Source of the DNA: Quillaja saponaria
Lineage: Eukaryota; Streptophyta; Magnoliopsida; Fabales; Quillajaceae
NCBI GenBank assembly: GCA_029379385.1
Contig: CM055608.1
Location: 31,107,048 to 31,171,047 of the forward strand
Length of the DNA stretch: 64,000 nt
Direction: 5' to 3'
Numbering within the stretch: position 1 is the stretch's first letter; each line of letters begins with the position of its first letter. The position numbers were made by a program, and so were the translations under genes. Of the stretch, positions 26,101-41,600 are shown piece by piece. The notes beneath the pieces were generated by a model, which saw nothing but the letters and a program-made list of their open reading frames with translations, did no database searches and had not been told where the DNA came from.

Positions 26101-27963
26101 AGGAAAGAGGATTAGTTGCATTGTTTATAATGTTTTTGGGTTTGTTTGGCAGAACAGAAAAGGAGAGAAAATGAGGGAAGGAGTGTAGATTTTGTAAGTG
26201 GGGTTGAGTAAAAATAATAACGAACGGTATAAGGAATGACTTGTCGATTGCACCTCAGATATATATTGGCAAATATGGCATTAATTTTTTACCTGATGAA
26301 CCTCTCATCCACAACTTGTTTAAGCTAAGAAAACCAAACAATCTTAGTTGTAGTGAATTTTCACATAGCAATCATCCTTTAACAATTAAGTCCGGATCTC
26401 AAGATCAGCAGTGAGAAAATTGAGAGTGGTTTCAAGTCAAAATTCTTAATCTTCAATTGAATCATGGAAATATTTATTCTTAGGAGCTATTCATTTGTCA
26501 TTCTTCTTTAGATTAATGGTGTGTTTAGAATTGATGATGATGATGAAGAATGAGAACCACATTGATCGGTGCACCCTGACCCAACATTAACTTTAAAATA
26601 ATAATTTATTTAATGGCACATTTTTTTTTTCATTGCATTTATTTGACCAATTTGCCACTTTCTTCATTTTTCCATAACCATTTACGGGTATGAATTGTCT
26701 TTTGTTTTTGACAAATCATATACTTTAAATTCAATCTGACAAATTTTTCACAAGTAAAATATATTTTTAGGAGAGAAGAATGAAAACATAAATTTGGCAC
26801 AAAATCTTTTCTGATAGAAAAAAAATCCATATCCATCTATGTGACCTCTTAGTCAAACTTTGATGTTCTTTCTTCTTTCTCTTCTTATAAGCTGGAAAAA
26901 AAAAATCACCAAAATTTACAATTTTCTAAAACTTTGTTTAAATAAGTTATTTAAAATATAAAGAGTTGATATTTATTCATTTTAAATCTATTAATTTGTA
27001 ATACCATTTGAAAATTATAGATTTATTTTTTTGATTACAATAATAAAATAAGAGCTGCATTTCAAAATCCAATCATACACTACCAATAAGTTTAGTTCAA
27101 ACGGTTGTTACTTATCTTTCACCCCCTAGGTGCTCGAAGTTGACACTAACTCTAATGAGATTGGCTTGATTATTAAAAATATGTGCTCACTTCATTAATT
27201 TTATGAGTTCTGGTTGCAAAATAAAAATTTATTTGAATTTAAATTTTTTAATAAAAAATTAATTTTCTCACATATAAAATCTTGATTATTTTATTTTTTA
27301 ATTATTTAAAAATGAGTTGAAAAAAAACAAATAATTCTTACTCTAAAATCTAAAAATGAAAAATATAACAAATTAAAAACGAAAAAGACACACTACTCTA
27401 AGAATATCAAAATAAATTTTTGATAAGTATTTAATATATATATATATATATATATATTATAAAAAAAATTAATTAATTATTTAAACAATTAAACCTATTA
27501 AATTTTTAATGCATAGGTTTAATTAATTGTGTCAACTAAAAAACCTAATAGCTTCTCAAATAGTTATTGATAACTAATTTTATGTAAGAGATCAATAGTT
27601 CAAATCACATTTTAATTCAAATATGGTGTTTTAAAAAAAGAAAAAAAGAAAAAAGAAAAAAAAAAGATGATGATGTGGCGGAACTCATACTGTTAATCTG
27701 TCGGGTCGATCAGATTCAAAAGTAGCAGATATAAGCTAGCTGGTCGGGTTGGTCCAGAAATATTCGTTTTAGCTGATGGATCAGGTTCAGTTGCCACCCG
27801 ACTCGGTTCCTAGCTTGTTGTGCTTTCGAGCTTATGGGCATTGTTAGCTCGGCGTAATTCTCATCTTCCACCTCTGGGTAATCGTCTTCGGTTCTGTCAC
27901 GTCATGCCCATTGAAGAACAGCACAGATAGAGAAATGAAGCAATAAGCCAATCGTTAATAAAA
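26101..27963. other. intergenic region upstream of the PPR gene
   Basis: AT-rich with a TA microsatellite at about 27432-27457 and A-rich low complexity at 27630-27670. A weak tRNA-like/SINE-like stretch (tagttcaaacggtt, then gtgctcgaagttgacac) lies near 27090-27160. A GC-richer 250 bases before 27964 is probably the PPR promoter and 5' UTR; I see no clear TATA box. Confidence 0.5.
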
Positions 27964-29478
27964 ATGATGATGATTCTCAAGCCACTTTCAATTCAATCCT
28001 TGCCCAGGTACATTTCAATCATCCCATTTCTCGATTTCAGCTCCAACCCACGAAATTCCACTTTTTTAACATTCTCTCGGTTCTTTTGCTCTGAAAATCC
28101 ACAATTAGACAACGATGTTGAAACCATTTTCCGCATAATAAGTAGCTCTACCTCTTGTAAAGACCTGAAACAATCTTTGAAATCAACTAAGGTTTTCCTC
28201 TCAAACGAATTGATTGATAGAGTTTTAAGAAGAGTCAGATTCAGCCATGGGAACCCAGTGCAAGCTTTGGAGTTCTTCCATTACACTGGGAGAAGAAGAG
28301 GGTTTTATCACACTTCGTTTTCGTTGGATACTATGCTTTATGTTCTAGGAAGAAGCCGTATGTTTGGGAAACTTTTTGATGTGTTGCTTGAGGTAAGAAG
28401 GAAAGATCAAACAATAATAACACCACGTACATTAATGGTTGCCTTAGCTAGAATTGCCAAGGTGTGTTCTGTGAGGCAGACGGTGGAATCTTTTAAGATG
28501 TTTAAGAAGCTTGTTACTGAATTTGATACTACTTGTTTCAATGCTTTGTTGAGAACTTTGTGCCAAGAGAAGAGTATGGCTGATGCGAGGAATGTTTACC
28601 ATAGTTTAAAGCATAAATTTCAGCCAAATTTACAAACTTTTAATATACTATTGTCAGGTTGGAAGTCCCCTGAGGAAGCTGAGGGTTTCTTCAAGGAGAT
28701 GACGGATATGGGGGTGAAACCTGATGTTGTGTCATACAATTGTTTAATTGACGTGTATTGCAAGGGTAGAGAAATAGATAAGGCGCATAAGATAGTTGAT
28801 AGAATGCAAGATGAGGATATATCACCTGATGTGATTACATATACTAGTATCATTGGGGGCTTGGGGCTTATTGGTCAGCCTGATAAGGCTAGAGATATTT
28901 TGAAAGAAATGAGGGAGTATGGTTGTTACCCTGATGTTGCGGCATACAATGCTGCCATAAGGAATTTCTGTATTGCAAAGAGGCTAGGTGAGGCTTATGG
29001 TTTAATGGATGAGATGGTAAACAAAGGATTAAGTCCAAATTCAACTACTTACAATTTGTTGTTCAGGGTTTACTTCTGGTCGAATGATCTGCGAAGCTCT
29101 TGGAATTTGTATGGGAGAATGATGGATGCTGGGTGCTTGCCTAATACACAGTCATGCATGTTTCTAATCAGGTTGTTTAGGAGGCAGGAAAAGGTGGATA
29201 TGGCACTGCAGTTATGGAATGACATGGTGGAGAAAGGTTTTGGTTCATATACATTGGTCTCTGATGTACTGTTTGATTTGCTTTGTGATATGGGAAAGTT
29301 GGTGGAAGCAGAGAAGTGTTTCTTGCAGATGATTGAGAAGGGGCAGAAGCCAAGTAATGTTTCCTTTAGGAGGATTAAAGTGCTCATGGAACTTGCAAAT
29401 AAGCATGAGGCCCTCCAGAATTTGTCGGAGAAAATGACCATTTTCGGACGACCAGTCCAAGTTCATGAAACTAAATGA
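27964..29478 (+). CDS. P-class pentatricopeptide repeat protein, probably mitochondrial
   Basis: Intronless ORF of 504 aa, typical of PPR genes. PPR proteins bind organellar RNA and act in its stability, splicing or translation. The N-terminus is rich in Ser, Arg and Phe with few acids up to about residue 45, as in a mitochondrial presequence. About nine 35-residue motifs can be laid out from roughly residue 187 onward, for example KPDVVSYNCLIDVYCKGREI, SPDVITYTSIIGGLGLIGQP, YPDVAAYNAAIRNFCIAKRL and SPNSTTYNLLFRVYFWSNDL. There is no E, DYW or SMR domain at the C-terminus, so it is P-class. The start is MMMILKPL; any of its first three Met could be used. The exact orthologue and RNA target cannot be told from the sequence. 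Confidence 0.93.
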   Translation: MMMILKPLSIQSLPRYISIIPFLDFSSNPRNSTFLTFSRFFCSENPQLDNDVETIFRIISSSTSCKDLKQSLKSTKVFLSNELIDRVLRRVRFSHGNPVQALEFFHYTGRRRGFYHTSFSLDTMLYVLGRSRMFGKLFDVLLEVRRKDQTIITPRTLMVALARIAKVCSVRQTVESFKMFKKLVTEFDTTCFNALLRTLCQEKSMADARNVYHSLKHKFQPNLQTFNILLSGWKSPEEAEGFFKEMTDMGVKPDVVSYNCLIDVYCKGREIDKAHKIVDRMQDEDISPDVITYTSIIGGLGLIGQPDKARDILKEMREYGCYPDVAAYNAAIRNFCIAKRLGEAYGLMDEMVNKGLSPNSTTYNLLFRVYFWSNDLRSSWNLYGRMMDAGCLPNTQSCMFLIRLFRRQEKVDMALQLWNDMVEKGFGSYTLVSDVLFDLLCDMGKLVEAEKCFLQMIEKGQKPSNVSFRRIKVLMELANKHEALQNLSEKMTIFGRPVQVHETK

Positions 29479-31306
29479 AACCTGACTTAGATTTCAGATT
29501 TATTTATTGGAGTGATCTGTCAAATAGGACCTATTGTACATTCTGGAAAGTTGAGCGTATGAAGCCTCAAGAAACAACTCTTTGGATAGTTGGTATTTGC
29601 TTGTATGGCTCGGCAGATTTGTTGATCCTCTGCCTCTTGCAATGTAGCAAAGGGAGAGTGACTACCAGCAGTTTAAATTGAGGGATACACAGGGATTCTT
29701 TTCCACTTGAGGCACTCTGCACCCTGGTTTGGGCCTCTAGCATGACGCCCTTAGCTTGTTTACTTGACTCATCTGCTATGCCTGTGAAAATTATTCCCCC
29801 GTGTGAAACTCATGCCTTATATGTGAAAGGACAATCTTGTTTGGCTAAACTCGAAGATTGAGATGGAGGCCGTCTTTGTTGTTTTCTCCTACTTCCAGTT
29901 GGATTCTTGGAAGGGGAACCACAGAAAAATGGTTGTTGCTGTTGATAGTGTCCCAGGAAGTCTTAATTGGGTAATGTATGTTGACCCCCCACCTCATCAC
30001 CCAAAAAGGGGTAAAATTCCATCGCTTCACTTCTTTTAATGAATATCTCCCTGTAGAATGTATCAAATCTACCTATTGGATTTGATGCATTCAACATTGC
30101 AATACTAGGCATTTCCTCTATCTTGCACCAACTAGCTTCACTTATGCTGGATCATCAAGCTCTGTTGGTGGGAAATTAATTGTTGTGTATCAAGGGCTGC
30201 AGTGATTTGAGCTGCGTCTGCTCTTAAAACACAAGCTTGTCGAAGGCTGAATTTTTGTCTTGTAACAACACTTCAAATCAGACCTGAACAGGTGTATTTT
30301 AAATTAATCTGGAGGACTTGAATAATCTAAGCAAATATTTGGTAGCATCTGACATATCTTCCATCATGCTCACTTTGACATTTCATTCCATCCCAGTTTA
30401 ACCTTGTTTGTCTCATCTTATTGTATATTTTGAATAAAGATGCCTATTCACTTCACTCCCCTTCAGTGCATTACCTTTATTTCTGAGTGCTGTTTCCCCA
30501 CGACTCCTTATCTACTCCTCTGGTTGCATTAGAGATTTTAGGTATGGTTGAAATTTCAAGTAGTTCAAAAACAGACTGTATCTGGGGCTAATCTTGAAAT
30601 TGTGAGCCGCTAGTACTGAAGTTTTCACTCTTTTTTACAGCCTTCGATTATTCACTGACTTTCTGCCGCTTCACTGGATTGGCTTTCTGTTATCACTTTA
30701 AACCGAAATGAAGATTGGGGACCAGGTGGTTTATGAACGAAGAACACGGCTGAGGTTCTTCTCTGAGAGTCATTACTTTCAGGAAAACACCCAACCTTTT
30801 GAAGGCCAGTTGTCATTATATAAAGATAATTCAGAGATGAGGGAGAAAATCTTGATATTAATGAAGCTCATAACAAGCATTATCTGTTTCCACCTGTTAT
30901 CTAAGATAACCTCCATAATTCCCACCCACCCCCCCGGAGAGATGAAAGTAGCTTATTTATCGAGGGCTCGTTCTATGGATTGATAAACAAACTTACTCTG
31001 ATTCAAAATGACCCATTGCATACAAAACTAATTGCTCTACAGCTTTTGGTCCGAAATAGAAAAATACAATGCTCACGTTCATAAACTTATCTAAATAATG
31101 GGGTAACAATGATATTGAGTTTAAACCAGCGAATTTTTTAAAATATTAGAAAAATATTGTGAAACCACTTGTAATAGATGCCAGATCTCTTTACAAGATA
31201 AACCCACACACAGTAGAGGTAAAATCTAACTCGGTAACAACTCCAGAAACAAGAGGGCGTAGCCAACTAAGTTATCTAGCCTTCTTGTAATCCAAAACTT
31301 GCGTCT
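29479..31306. other. PPR 3' flank and intergenic sequence
   Basis: The first few hundred bases probably hold the PPR 3' UTR. It is less AT-rich than other gaps. The ORF at 30708-30983 (MKIGDQVVYERRTRLRFFSE...) has no recognised domain and is likely chance. The last part is the 3' UTR of the ARF gene on the other strand. Confidence 0.5.
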
Positions 31307-34175
<2,869 letters not shown>

Positions 34176-35702
34176 ATGGCTGCAAAAGAGGGAGTGGGTG
34201 AAGCAGAGGGAGAGTTTGTGTACAGAATCAGTACAGCAAAAGAGTGGGAGGAGTTGCAGAAGAATGGGTCTGTTTTTGGTGGTGAACTTGACAAGTCAAC
34301 TGGTTGTATCCATTTCAGCAAGCTCCAACAGGTACCATCTCCCTGAAACCCTTCCTTTTTTTCTTTCATTTTCCGCTTATCTGGATGTTCTATTAATTGC
34401 ATTCTAATTGATAATCCCTTTTTGTTAATTGAGAAGGGGAATTAAATTTAAAGGGTTGTCTTTATTTTTCTTTTTATCATTTGTCATGTTGATTTGTATA
34501 TATCCTCAATTTGTATACCTCAACTGATACTGCAAATAAACCCCTTTCATAATCAAAATAAAATTCAGAGTTTCTGTGGGAATATGTGTTTTTTATTTCT
34601 GGGTTCTACATTTAGCTTAGGCCAAGCCCACTAAAGAAAAAATTTACTTCCCTTTCTTTTTGCAATTTCTCTTTGTGAATATAAGTGATAAGATGCTGTA
34701 TTGATTTATATGCAGGTTCAGTCAACATTACAAAATTTTTTCTTGAATACCAAGGTGGAACTGTACCTTCTCCAGATTGATGCTAAAAAGGTTTGCAGTT
34801 ATATTCTGTACATTAATGAGACTGAAAGTTAACTAAACGGGTTGCTTGTAATCTGAAAAAAGAAAAGTAAGATGAATTGTAAGTTAGCAAAAACTATATC
34901 TGGGGCCTCATCTAACCGTTTAAAACTTTTGGGTTTTAACAGTGTTAAGAGAGTATGAGTGACAAAGATCTGCGGTTCTATTTCTACTACTTAGCTGAGG
35001 GTTTAGCAAAAACAAACTGTTAAAAGCACTTAAATTGTCATAAAGCAGGGGTAATATGTTGTAGGTGGTAGATCTGATATTACGTCTGAATAAAACTTTC
35101 TGTTTAAGTCACTATTCTGACTTGGAGGACGAAATAACAATATCTGTTGAGTTCATAGCAAGGCTAAGCTTTGACTGTGAGTCCAAGCAACAATATTAGT
35201 TATTAGTTAATCATGGAATCTGAAGGATTGCTAGGCCGTGAGTGACTACAAGATGAAGAGGCTAAATTAAGTAGAGAAGTCCACGTACAGTTTGGAACAC
35301 ATAAATAGTTATTACTAGCATTTAGCAAGAGCAAGTATGCTGTGACCCTGACTACTTGAGAGCTAATTTGAGCAGAGCTGGTTAAATGTTCATTCTGATT
35401 AATTATGTCTTATCACTAAGTTATAGCATAAGGCTCGTCTATTTGGTTTGGCATTTTTCCATTTTGTGTATAATAATTGTAGTCTTATCAAGTTGATATG
35501 GGATAGCAATAACTTGTTCTTGCTTTGCACTTTGTTGCAGCTTGGGGATGGTTTGGTATATGAAGTTGTGGATGGTTCCCATAATTTCCCCCATTTCTAT
35601 GGGCCATCTCGAAGTTTCAGTCCTCTGCCCCTAGACGTGGTTACAAAAGCAGAGAAACTGACCCTCTCAGGTGACCGATTCAGTTGCAGTTTGCTGGACT
35701 GA
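34176..35702 (+). CDS. DUF952 family protein
   Basis: Small protein of unknown function. Three exons (34176-34331, 34716-34790, 35541-35702) join in frame to 130 aa. The fold pattern fits DUF952: an N-terminal YRISTAKEWEELQKNG segment, FGGELDKSTGCIHFSKLQQ, a strand VELYLLQIDAKKLGDGLVYE, and PHFYGPSRSFSPLPLDVV near the end. It has no signal peptide or membrane segment, so it is probably cytosolic. Bacterial members of the family are also uncharacterised. The gene is divergent from ARF1 with a short shared promoter, so the two could be co-expressed; that is inference. The start is the first ATG downstream of the TATA-like element (acaatggctgca), in a good plant context. Confidence 0.88.
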
Positions 35703-36675
35703 GTAGATCTGCTTATTAGCTGATCTAGACCTTCTATAATACTCTTTCTTTATAGTGTATGTGGTCTATGGTCTATGGAGAGACTCATGTTATGGCAATC
35801 AAGTCTGAGTGTTGTACTATTGTTACATTGTTGGATAAGCCTTCTGCTGCTACAGTTGAAGATTTTCATGAGAATTCGAATCTACAGAACATGTCTGGAA
35901 TTTCAATTTGTCAATAAAAGTAACATTGTTTAAGGTATAATTGTACATCAATGATGCACTACATAACCATGTTCTGTCTTCTATGAGTTCTATCATCCGT
36001 TCAAGTAATCCATTGATGGTTGATCAAATAACACAAAAATCAAGTGAATTACTTTATGTTGAGGGATGCAAAGCATGACAGATTTTACAGTTCCTTTGCT
36101 TAAGCAGTTCAGAGTCGTAGCTTTGTTACTTGACAACTTCTTCAGAAAGCATGCATTCATGTGGTCAATATTGGTAAAGTTCTTCTCAGAAACTGAAGTG
36201 GAGGAAATGCTGCTATCTTAAAAGGTCCGGCAGTTTGATGCGAAAACGAGAAGCAAGAACAACAGTTTTGTAGTTGTAAAATTGGCTGGAAAGCCGATTT
36301 AGAGTTTTGACTATCCAAAAAGAGAGGAATCCTAGACTGAATTTATCAAAATCTTTTGCATTGAGCCTGTTAGAAATGTCCAATTTAAAGCTGCAGGGTG
36401 GAAGTTTGTTGAAGATAATCTAACAAGCTGATATTTTTTCTTGTTCTTGATGCTTTAATCTTTCTTGTAATTAGTTTATTCGGTGTGCTTCATTATACCA
36501 ACCAGTTGTTAGTTGAACCAAAAAATACATCTTGTCATTTGGATTCAAATCTTAAAAATACTTGATGGGTAGTATTATTTTACAAACTCCGTCCCAAAGT
36601 TCAAAGTAGCCGTGGATAATAAAACCATTGAGTTGAAGTGGTCAAGTTGTTAGATTTCCTGACCAAGGTCAACAG
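35703..36675. other. DUF952 3' flank and tRNA upstream region
   Basis: Contains the probable DUF952 3' UTR, then unremarkable AT-rich sequence. No ORF or further RNA gene is seen. Confidence 0.6.
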
Positions 36676-36680
36676 GCGGG

Positions 36681-36723
<43 letters not shown>

Positions 36724-36748
36724 GCGTGTTCGATCCACGCTCACCGCA
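36676..36748 (+). tRNA. trnF-GAA: tRNA-Phe (GAA)
   Basis: A 73-base nuclear-type tRNA without intron. Acceptor arm 36676-36682 pairs with 36741-36747, with the G-A mismatch at the fifth pair that is also present in the plant tRNA-Phe as I recall it. The D arm has GCTC/GAGC with A-box sequence tagctcagttgg. The anticodon stem is TCAGA/TCTGA with the loop CTGAAGA, anticodon GAA at 36709-36711. The T arm is GCGTG/CACGC with loop TTCGATC (B box). The discriminator base is A; CCA is not encoded, as expected for a eukaryotic nuclear gene. A T-run (about 36749-36755) follows directly and can serve as the Pol III terminator. Confidence 0.98.
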
Positions 36749-36756
36749 TTTTTTGT
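36749..36756 (+). terminator. Pol III T-run terminator of tRNA-Phe
   Basis: A run of T residues directly follows the tRNA 3' end, and a second T-run (gttttatt) comes shortly after. Such runs end Pol III transcripts. Confidence 0.7.
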
Positions 36757-37075
36757 TTTATTATATTACTATGAACAACTGCTTTGTAATTGGTGATATA
36801 ATTCAAAAATCTGTTTTTCACACAAACTAACCCATGCATCATTAAAGAGTCAAAATTGCAGAACAAGTAATTCATTTTTGGTTCCTTCTGTTTTATAGAA
36901 TCCGATTAACTTGATTTTTTCTATGGCTGACTGACTCCACATGCATGCAGAAAGACAAGGTATCCTTCCTGGTTAAATTTTAAAACAACCCTTATTTGGC
37001 TTTTCTTCCTGTTGAAGCGTCAGCTGACAACCACCGCTTAAATTCTATAACAATTTGTTGAATCTTACTACATAA
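36757..37075. other. GDSL gene upstream region
   Basis: AT-rich sequence between the tRNA and the GDSL gene. No clear TATA box or ORF is seen. Confidence 0.5.
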
Positions 37076-38638
37076 ATGAGAGGTTTTATGGGATTTAATC
37101 ATAACAAAAAATATTTAGAAATGGTTGGAAACAGAGGAAGCACAAGCACTCATCTTTTCCCCATGTGCATCTGTTTTCTAATCTTCATTGTAAGTGTCAC
37201 TCTTCCTCAATTTACTTATTCTGAGTTTGAGTGCAGCAGAGACCCTGTTATCTTCAACTTTGGTGATTCTAATTCTGACACCGGAGGCTTTTATGCCTTG
37301 ACTGGATTCACCTTTGGACCTCCAGATGGTCGGTCTTTCTTCCATAAACCGTCTGGCCGATTATGTGATGGACGATTGATTATTGATTTCCTTTGTAAGT
37401 TGAATTCCACATATATAGCTCATTAATTTCGGTTTTGTTATGACAAGATCAATAGGATAGCAGTTATAAAATGAAAACTGCAAGGCATATTTTTAACAAG
37501 TTTATTTGTCTCCTTGTCATTCACAGGTGAAAGTTTGAATATTGGTTATTTGTTTCCGGAGCTAGAGTCATTGGGATCAAATTTCACCAATGGAGCTAAT
37601 TTTGCTGTAAGTGGTGCAGCTACTTTACCTAGAATACCTTTCAATTTAGACGTTCAAATTCGACAGTTCCTTCGTTTCCAAGCACGGTCACTTCACCTAA
37701 TATCACAAGGTACCTCCATAGCTAGTCCAATTAATTAACTTCCATAAATCTGGTTAAGCATCTTTGCATTTCATTCATGCAATTTGTAAACTCAATAGAC
37801 AGGTTACAAAGGTTTGCTTAAGGAAGAGGATTTCAAATCTGCAGTCTATGCATTTGACATTGGACAAAATGATCTTGCCGGTTCATTCTTTTATTTTCCA
37901 TATGCAACAGTTATTGGGAGAATCCCAAATTTTATAACTGAAATAAAAAATGCTATATGGGTGAGTATTTTATCTCCTCGTCTAATCGCTATGTCATCTC
38001 AGAAATTGATCGTGGCAATGTCATTTTATTTTCTAATTTGTTCAGAGCATATACCAAAATGGGGGGAAGAATTTCTGGGTACACAACACTGGGCCATTAG
38101 GATGTTCTCCCACACAAATTTCCACCAATGCTTGGAAATATGGCAGTGAAGTTGATGAGTATGGTTGCCTTGAGACACTTAATAATGCTGCTAAAGCCTT
38201 TAACAAACAGTTGAGTGATCTATGTGATTCATTAAGATCTCAAATGAAGAATGCTGTGATCGTATATGTGGATTTATACACCATCAAATACGATCTGATT
38301 GCAAATTATGCTCAATATGGTATGATCATATCATAGGTAGCAAATTCTACAGTATGAGTAACATTACGATGTTCTGAACTTGAGTACTTATGTTAAATAT
38401 GCAATTTGCTTTGAAGGTTTTGAGAATCCATTAATAGCATGTTGTGGTTATGGAGGGCCACCATACAACCTATAATGGTAATGTGACATGTGGGATGACC
38501 GGTTTCAATGTCTGCGCTGAAGGAATGAAGTATGTGAGCTGGGATGGAGGTCACTACACAGAGGCTGCCAATGCAATTTTTGCGTCTAAAATACTATCTA
38601 CTGAATACTCTACTCCTCAAGTTAATCTCAACTACTAA
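37076..38638 (+). pseudogene. GDSL esterase/lipase with a single-base frameshift in the last exon
   Basis: Secreted plant SGNH-hydrolase family. Exons 37076-37394, 37527-37709, 37803-37960, 38046-38319 and 38417 onward join in frame. A hydrophobic signal segment (PMCICFLIFIVSVTL) precedes block I, FGDSNSDTG, with nucleophile Ser65. Block III reads DIGQND. In exon 5 the frame runs through ACCGYGGPPYN and meets taa at 38473-38475. One extra C at 38469/38470 explains this: from 38471 the next frame continues with YNGNVTCG and reaches VSWDGGHYTEAAN, the block with the catalytic Asp and His, ending at 38638. So as given the product loses its catalytic Asp/His. Exon borders and the rest of the frame are intact, so a recent mutation or a sequence error is likely. 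Two starts are possible: 37076, or Met16 at 37121, which gives a cleaner signal peptide. Confidence 0.85.
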
Positions 38639-41600
38639 TTTAAAGAACTTGGACAAGAAAATGTTGCCAAGACAGTTTAACTCCGAAAGTCCTTTACTTG
38701 TTGTGTAGGGTAATGCTTATGTTAGTGACAATACAATCACACTGCCATAAAGTGATCAGTATTACAGGTTCCAATTTCTTCTTCTGTGAAGAGTTCTCTA
38801 ATGTATTAAAAGAATAATATAACTCTTTCCTTTGGATTTCTTTTTTGAAGAGGGAATGTATGTTTCATAAACTATCTGGTTTATACATATGTGGTTTCTG
38901 TTCACCTGTCCAAGATGGCTTCCAGACACATCAAATGCTGCAGACTGGATAGTCATTAGTCCACAGTGATAGTATGTTTATCACAGGTTATATAATGAAC
39001 AGTAACCAGTATTGTAATCACAAAAGACGAATAACTTATTCAATTTTTGACAAATTAATTAGCACAGAGAGAGGCTTAATTATTCAAATGCTAAAGGATC
39101 GACAGAAACACAATTTTTTTTTATTTGGTTTTAGAGTTATGTTGTTGCAAATTTCCATGTGATCATTTCCTTTTTCTAGTTCAAAGCTTGTGTCTGCTAT
39201 ACATAGAAATTGGTAGCAGAATTTTGAAATGAAAAGTTTTCTTTCTAGAGCAGCATCATGTCACATGACTTCATGAGCTAGATCAGATCATGCAGAATAG
39301 TTTATTTAAGTATATGACTATCAACTGGTTTTATGAAAGATGGAATTTATTACAGTGAAAGCTGCCAATCTCTGGTGGCAGAAGGGTTTTGTCAACACAC
39401 TACTACACAAGCAGTAAATCTTGAATGGGTTTTGTGAAACAAAGCAACTTAAAGAGTCTGCTTTGGTGATTTTATTGAAAATTTGTTTATGAACCATAAT
39501 CTGAAGCTTAAACTTCAAAATAGTTTAACTTAGTGTAATCAAAGACAGTACCTTCATTGATTATTAGTGGTCCTACCACTTCAATATGATCAATCTTCCT
39601 TTATTGACAGATGGGTTTGTCTTTTGCCTCACAATTTCTTCAATAATGAGAAAGAAAAAAGTTTAATTAGTGCTGGACAAAATCATTTGAATGTAACAGC
39701 AATAGCTATAAAATGGCACGCACAAAAATACTTTAAATTGTTGTTTGAAGTTATTGCATTCATATGAACCTTCCCCAGGTTCCTTTCATTTTTGTTTAAA
39801 TCATTGATCGATTAGGCAGATGCATTAGTGGGAATGAGCCTGAATTCTTTTGAACCCTCCATTTTCAAAGATTCTAATTGTTTGTAAAGGCCTAAAGGGA
39901 AAATAAAATACATGGACTCTTTTGTATTGTGGAGGAACTGTGTTTTATCATGATGATGAGAGTGCTATAATAAGATCAGCAAGGCCAATATTTTTAATTT
40001 ATTAGCAAACAAAAGAAGGCAACTAATTCAAGAGATCAGAAAGAAACAAAAGCAAGTTATTGACCAATAATCAAGTACTAAAATTTTATGATCCACCAAA
40101 TGTTAGTGATGATGAAAGTTTGTTTGCAAAGGCTCGGCAAAATTAAGACTTCGAAATTTGATTGTTTCACCTATGATTTATTTTATATTTAAACTGGCTA
40201 GTTTTGCATCTCTCACATTACAGGCAAAAATTAACGATTCATTAGTGATTATCACTCGTGTATTTACTATAAAAAAAAAATTCTCTTACTATCTCGAATG
40301 ATATAGTGAGATTTTTTTTATTTTTGTTTTATAAATCTTATTGTATCAAAGTATATAAATCATTGGCATAATTTGGAATCCATAAATTGTAAATGTTGAC
40401 TTGAAATTCTATTTATATAGTATATCATCACTCTGGGTTTGGATCCTTTTTTAAATTTTCACCCAAAAAAAAAAAAAGTGGAAGCTTAAAGCTACAAAGT
40501 TCAATTGGTACGATGATAATGAAAGTGATTAACGCCAATACAATTAATATATAAGTATATAAAGAATAGCCAAATCATTACAAATTTATGTATATTTTAT
40601 TGACAATTAAAAATCAAGAAATTTGCCAATCAAGTATTAGATTTATATCACCATATGAATCTGGCTTTAGGGCTTTTATTTATATATTTTGTATGAGAGC
40701 TTTAATTAGGATATATATATACTTTATATAAAGTAAATATAAATTAATATCGTGGAATTCTTTTTTATTATTTAACTTTTTCGGCGACCATGGTTTTCTT
40801 TTGTGTCGTCCAGCACCTGTTAGGTTTCACTTGCCACACACACACATATATATATGTAAGGATCAAATTGGAGTCACAATTCTAACTGCAAATGATGATA
40901 TATAGGAGATAGAGTGAATTTGACAATGCATAATGCTTTTCAATTTTACAATATTCTCTGCATTCACAGCTATTTGTTTTTATTTAGGTAACCACGATAC
41001 ATAAGATTTATTTTCATCAAGTAATATTCAGAAAATTTTCTGCTCACATAATATGTTCTTTTACCCAAAATAATAAGTTTAACTTTTGCTTATGAAAATC
41101 GGAACCATTTTCTTGACCAATAATTCCAACTCAGTACCCTAGCTAGATTACAAATTTAATTAAAAATGGAAATTCTAAGTTAGAAATTTGATGCAGGATA
41201 GTAGAGGAAAGTAGGGAATTAGAGAGAAAATGAGGGAGATAGAGGAGGAATAGATAGGAAACCAAGAAAGGGAGAGAGACTTAGATGAAACTAGGGTTTG
41301 GGAAGCTTGCAAACTTACTCTTAGTATTTAATTTGTCAAAGATCCTTTCAGCAAGGTTTTTACTAAGTCTTTATATAAGCTTTGCATAAAACCTTAGGAT
41401 AGAAATATAAATAACCTCGAATCTAAAAATATAATACTAAATACCAATAAATAAATTCTTAAATTTTATTTTACATAATAAATCAAATAATAAAATAAAA
41501 TAATAAATTCTCATATGAGTAACATATCAGTCCCCGTCAAGATTAATCTTAAAAAACATTCAGCTATGGATCAAACCCTACCATTGGATATTCCCCAACC

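Noticed and set aside
28620..29466. Minus-strand ORFs across the PPR gene
   Set aside because: Antisense shadows of a well-supported PPR coding frame.
30708..30983. 91-aa plus-strand ORF
   Set aside because: No recognisable domain, splice context or codon pattern of a real gene; probably chance.
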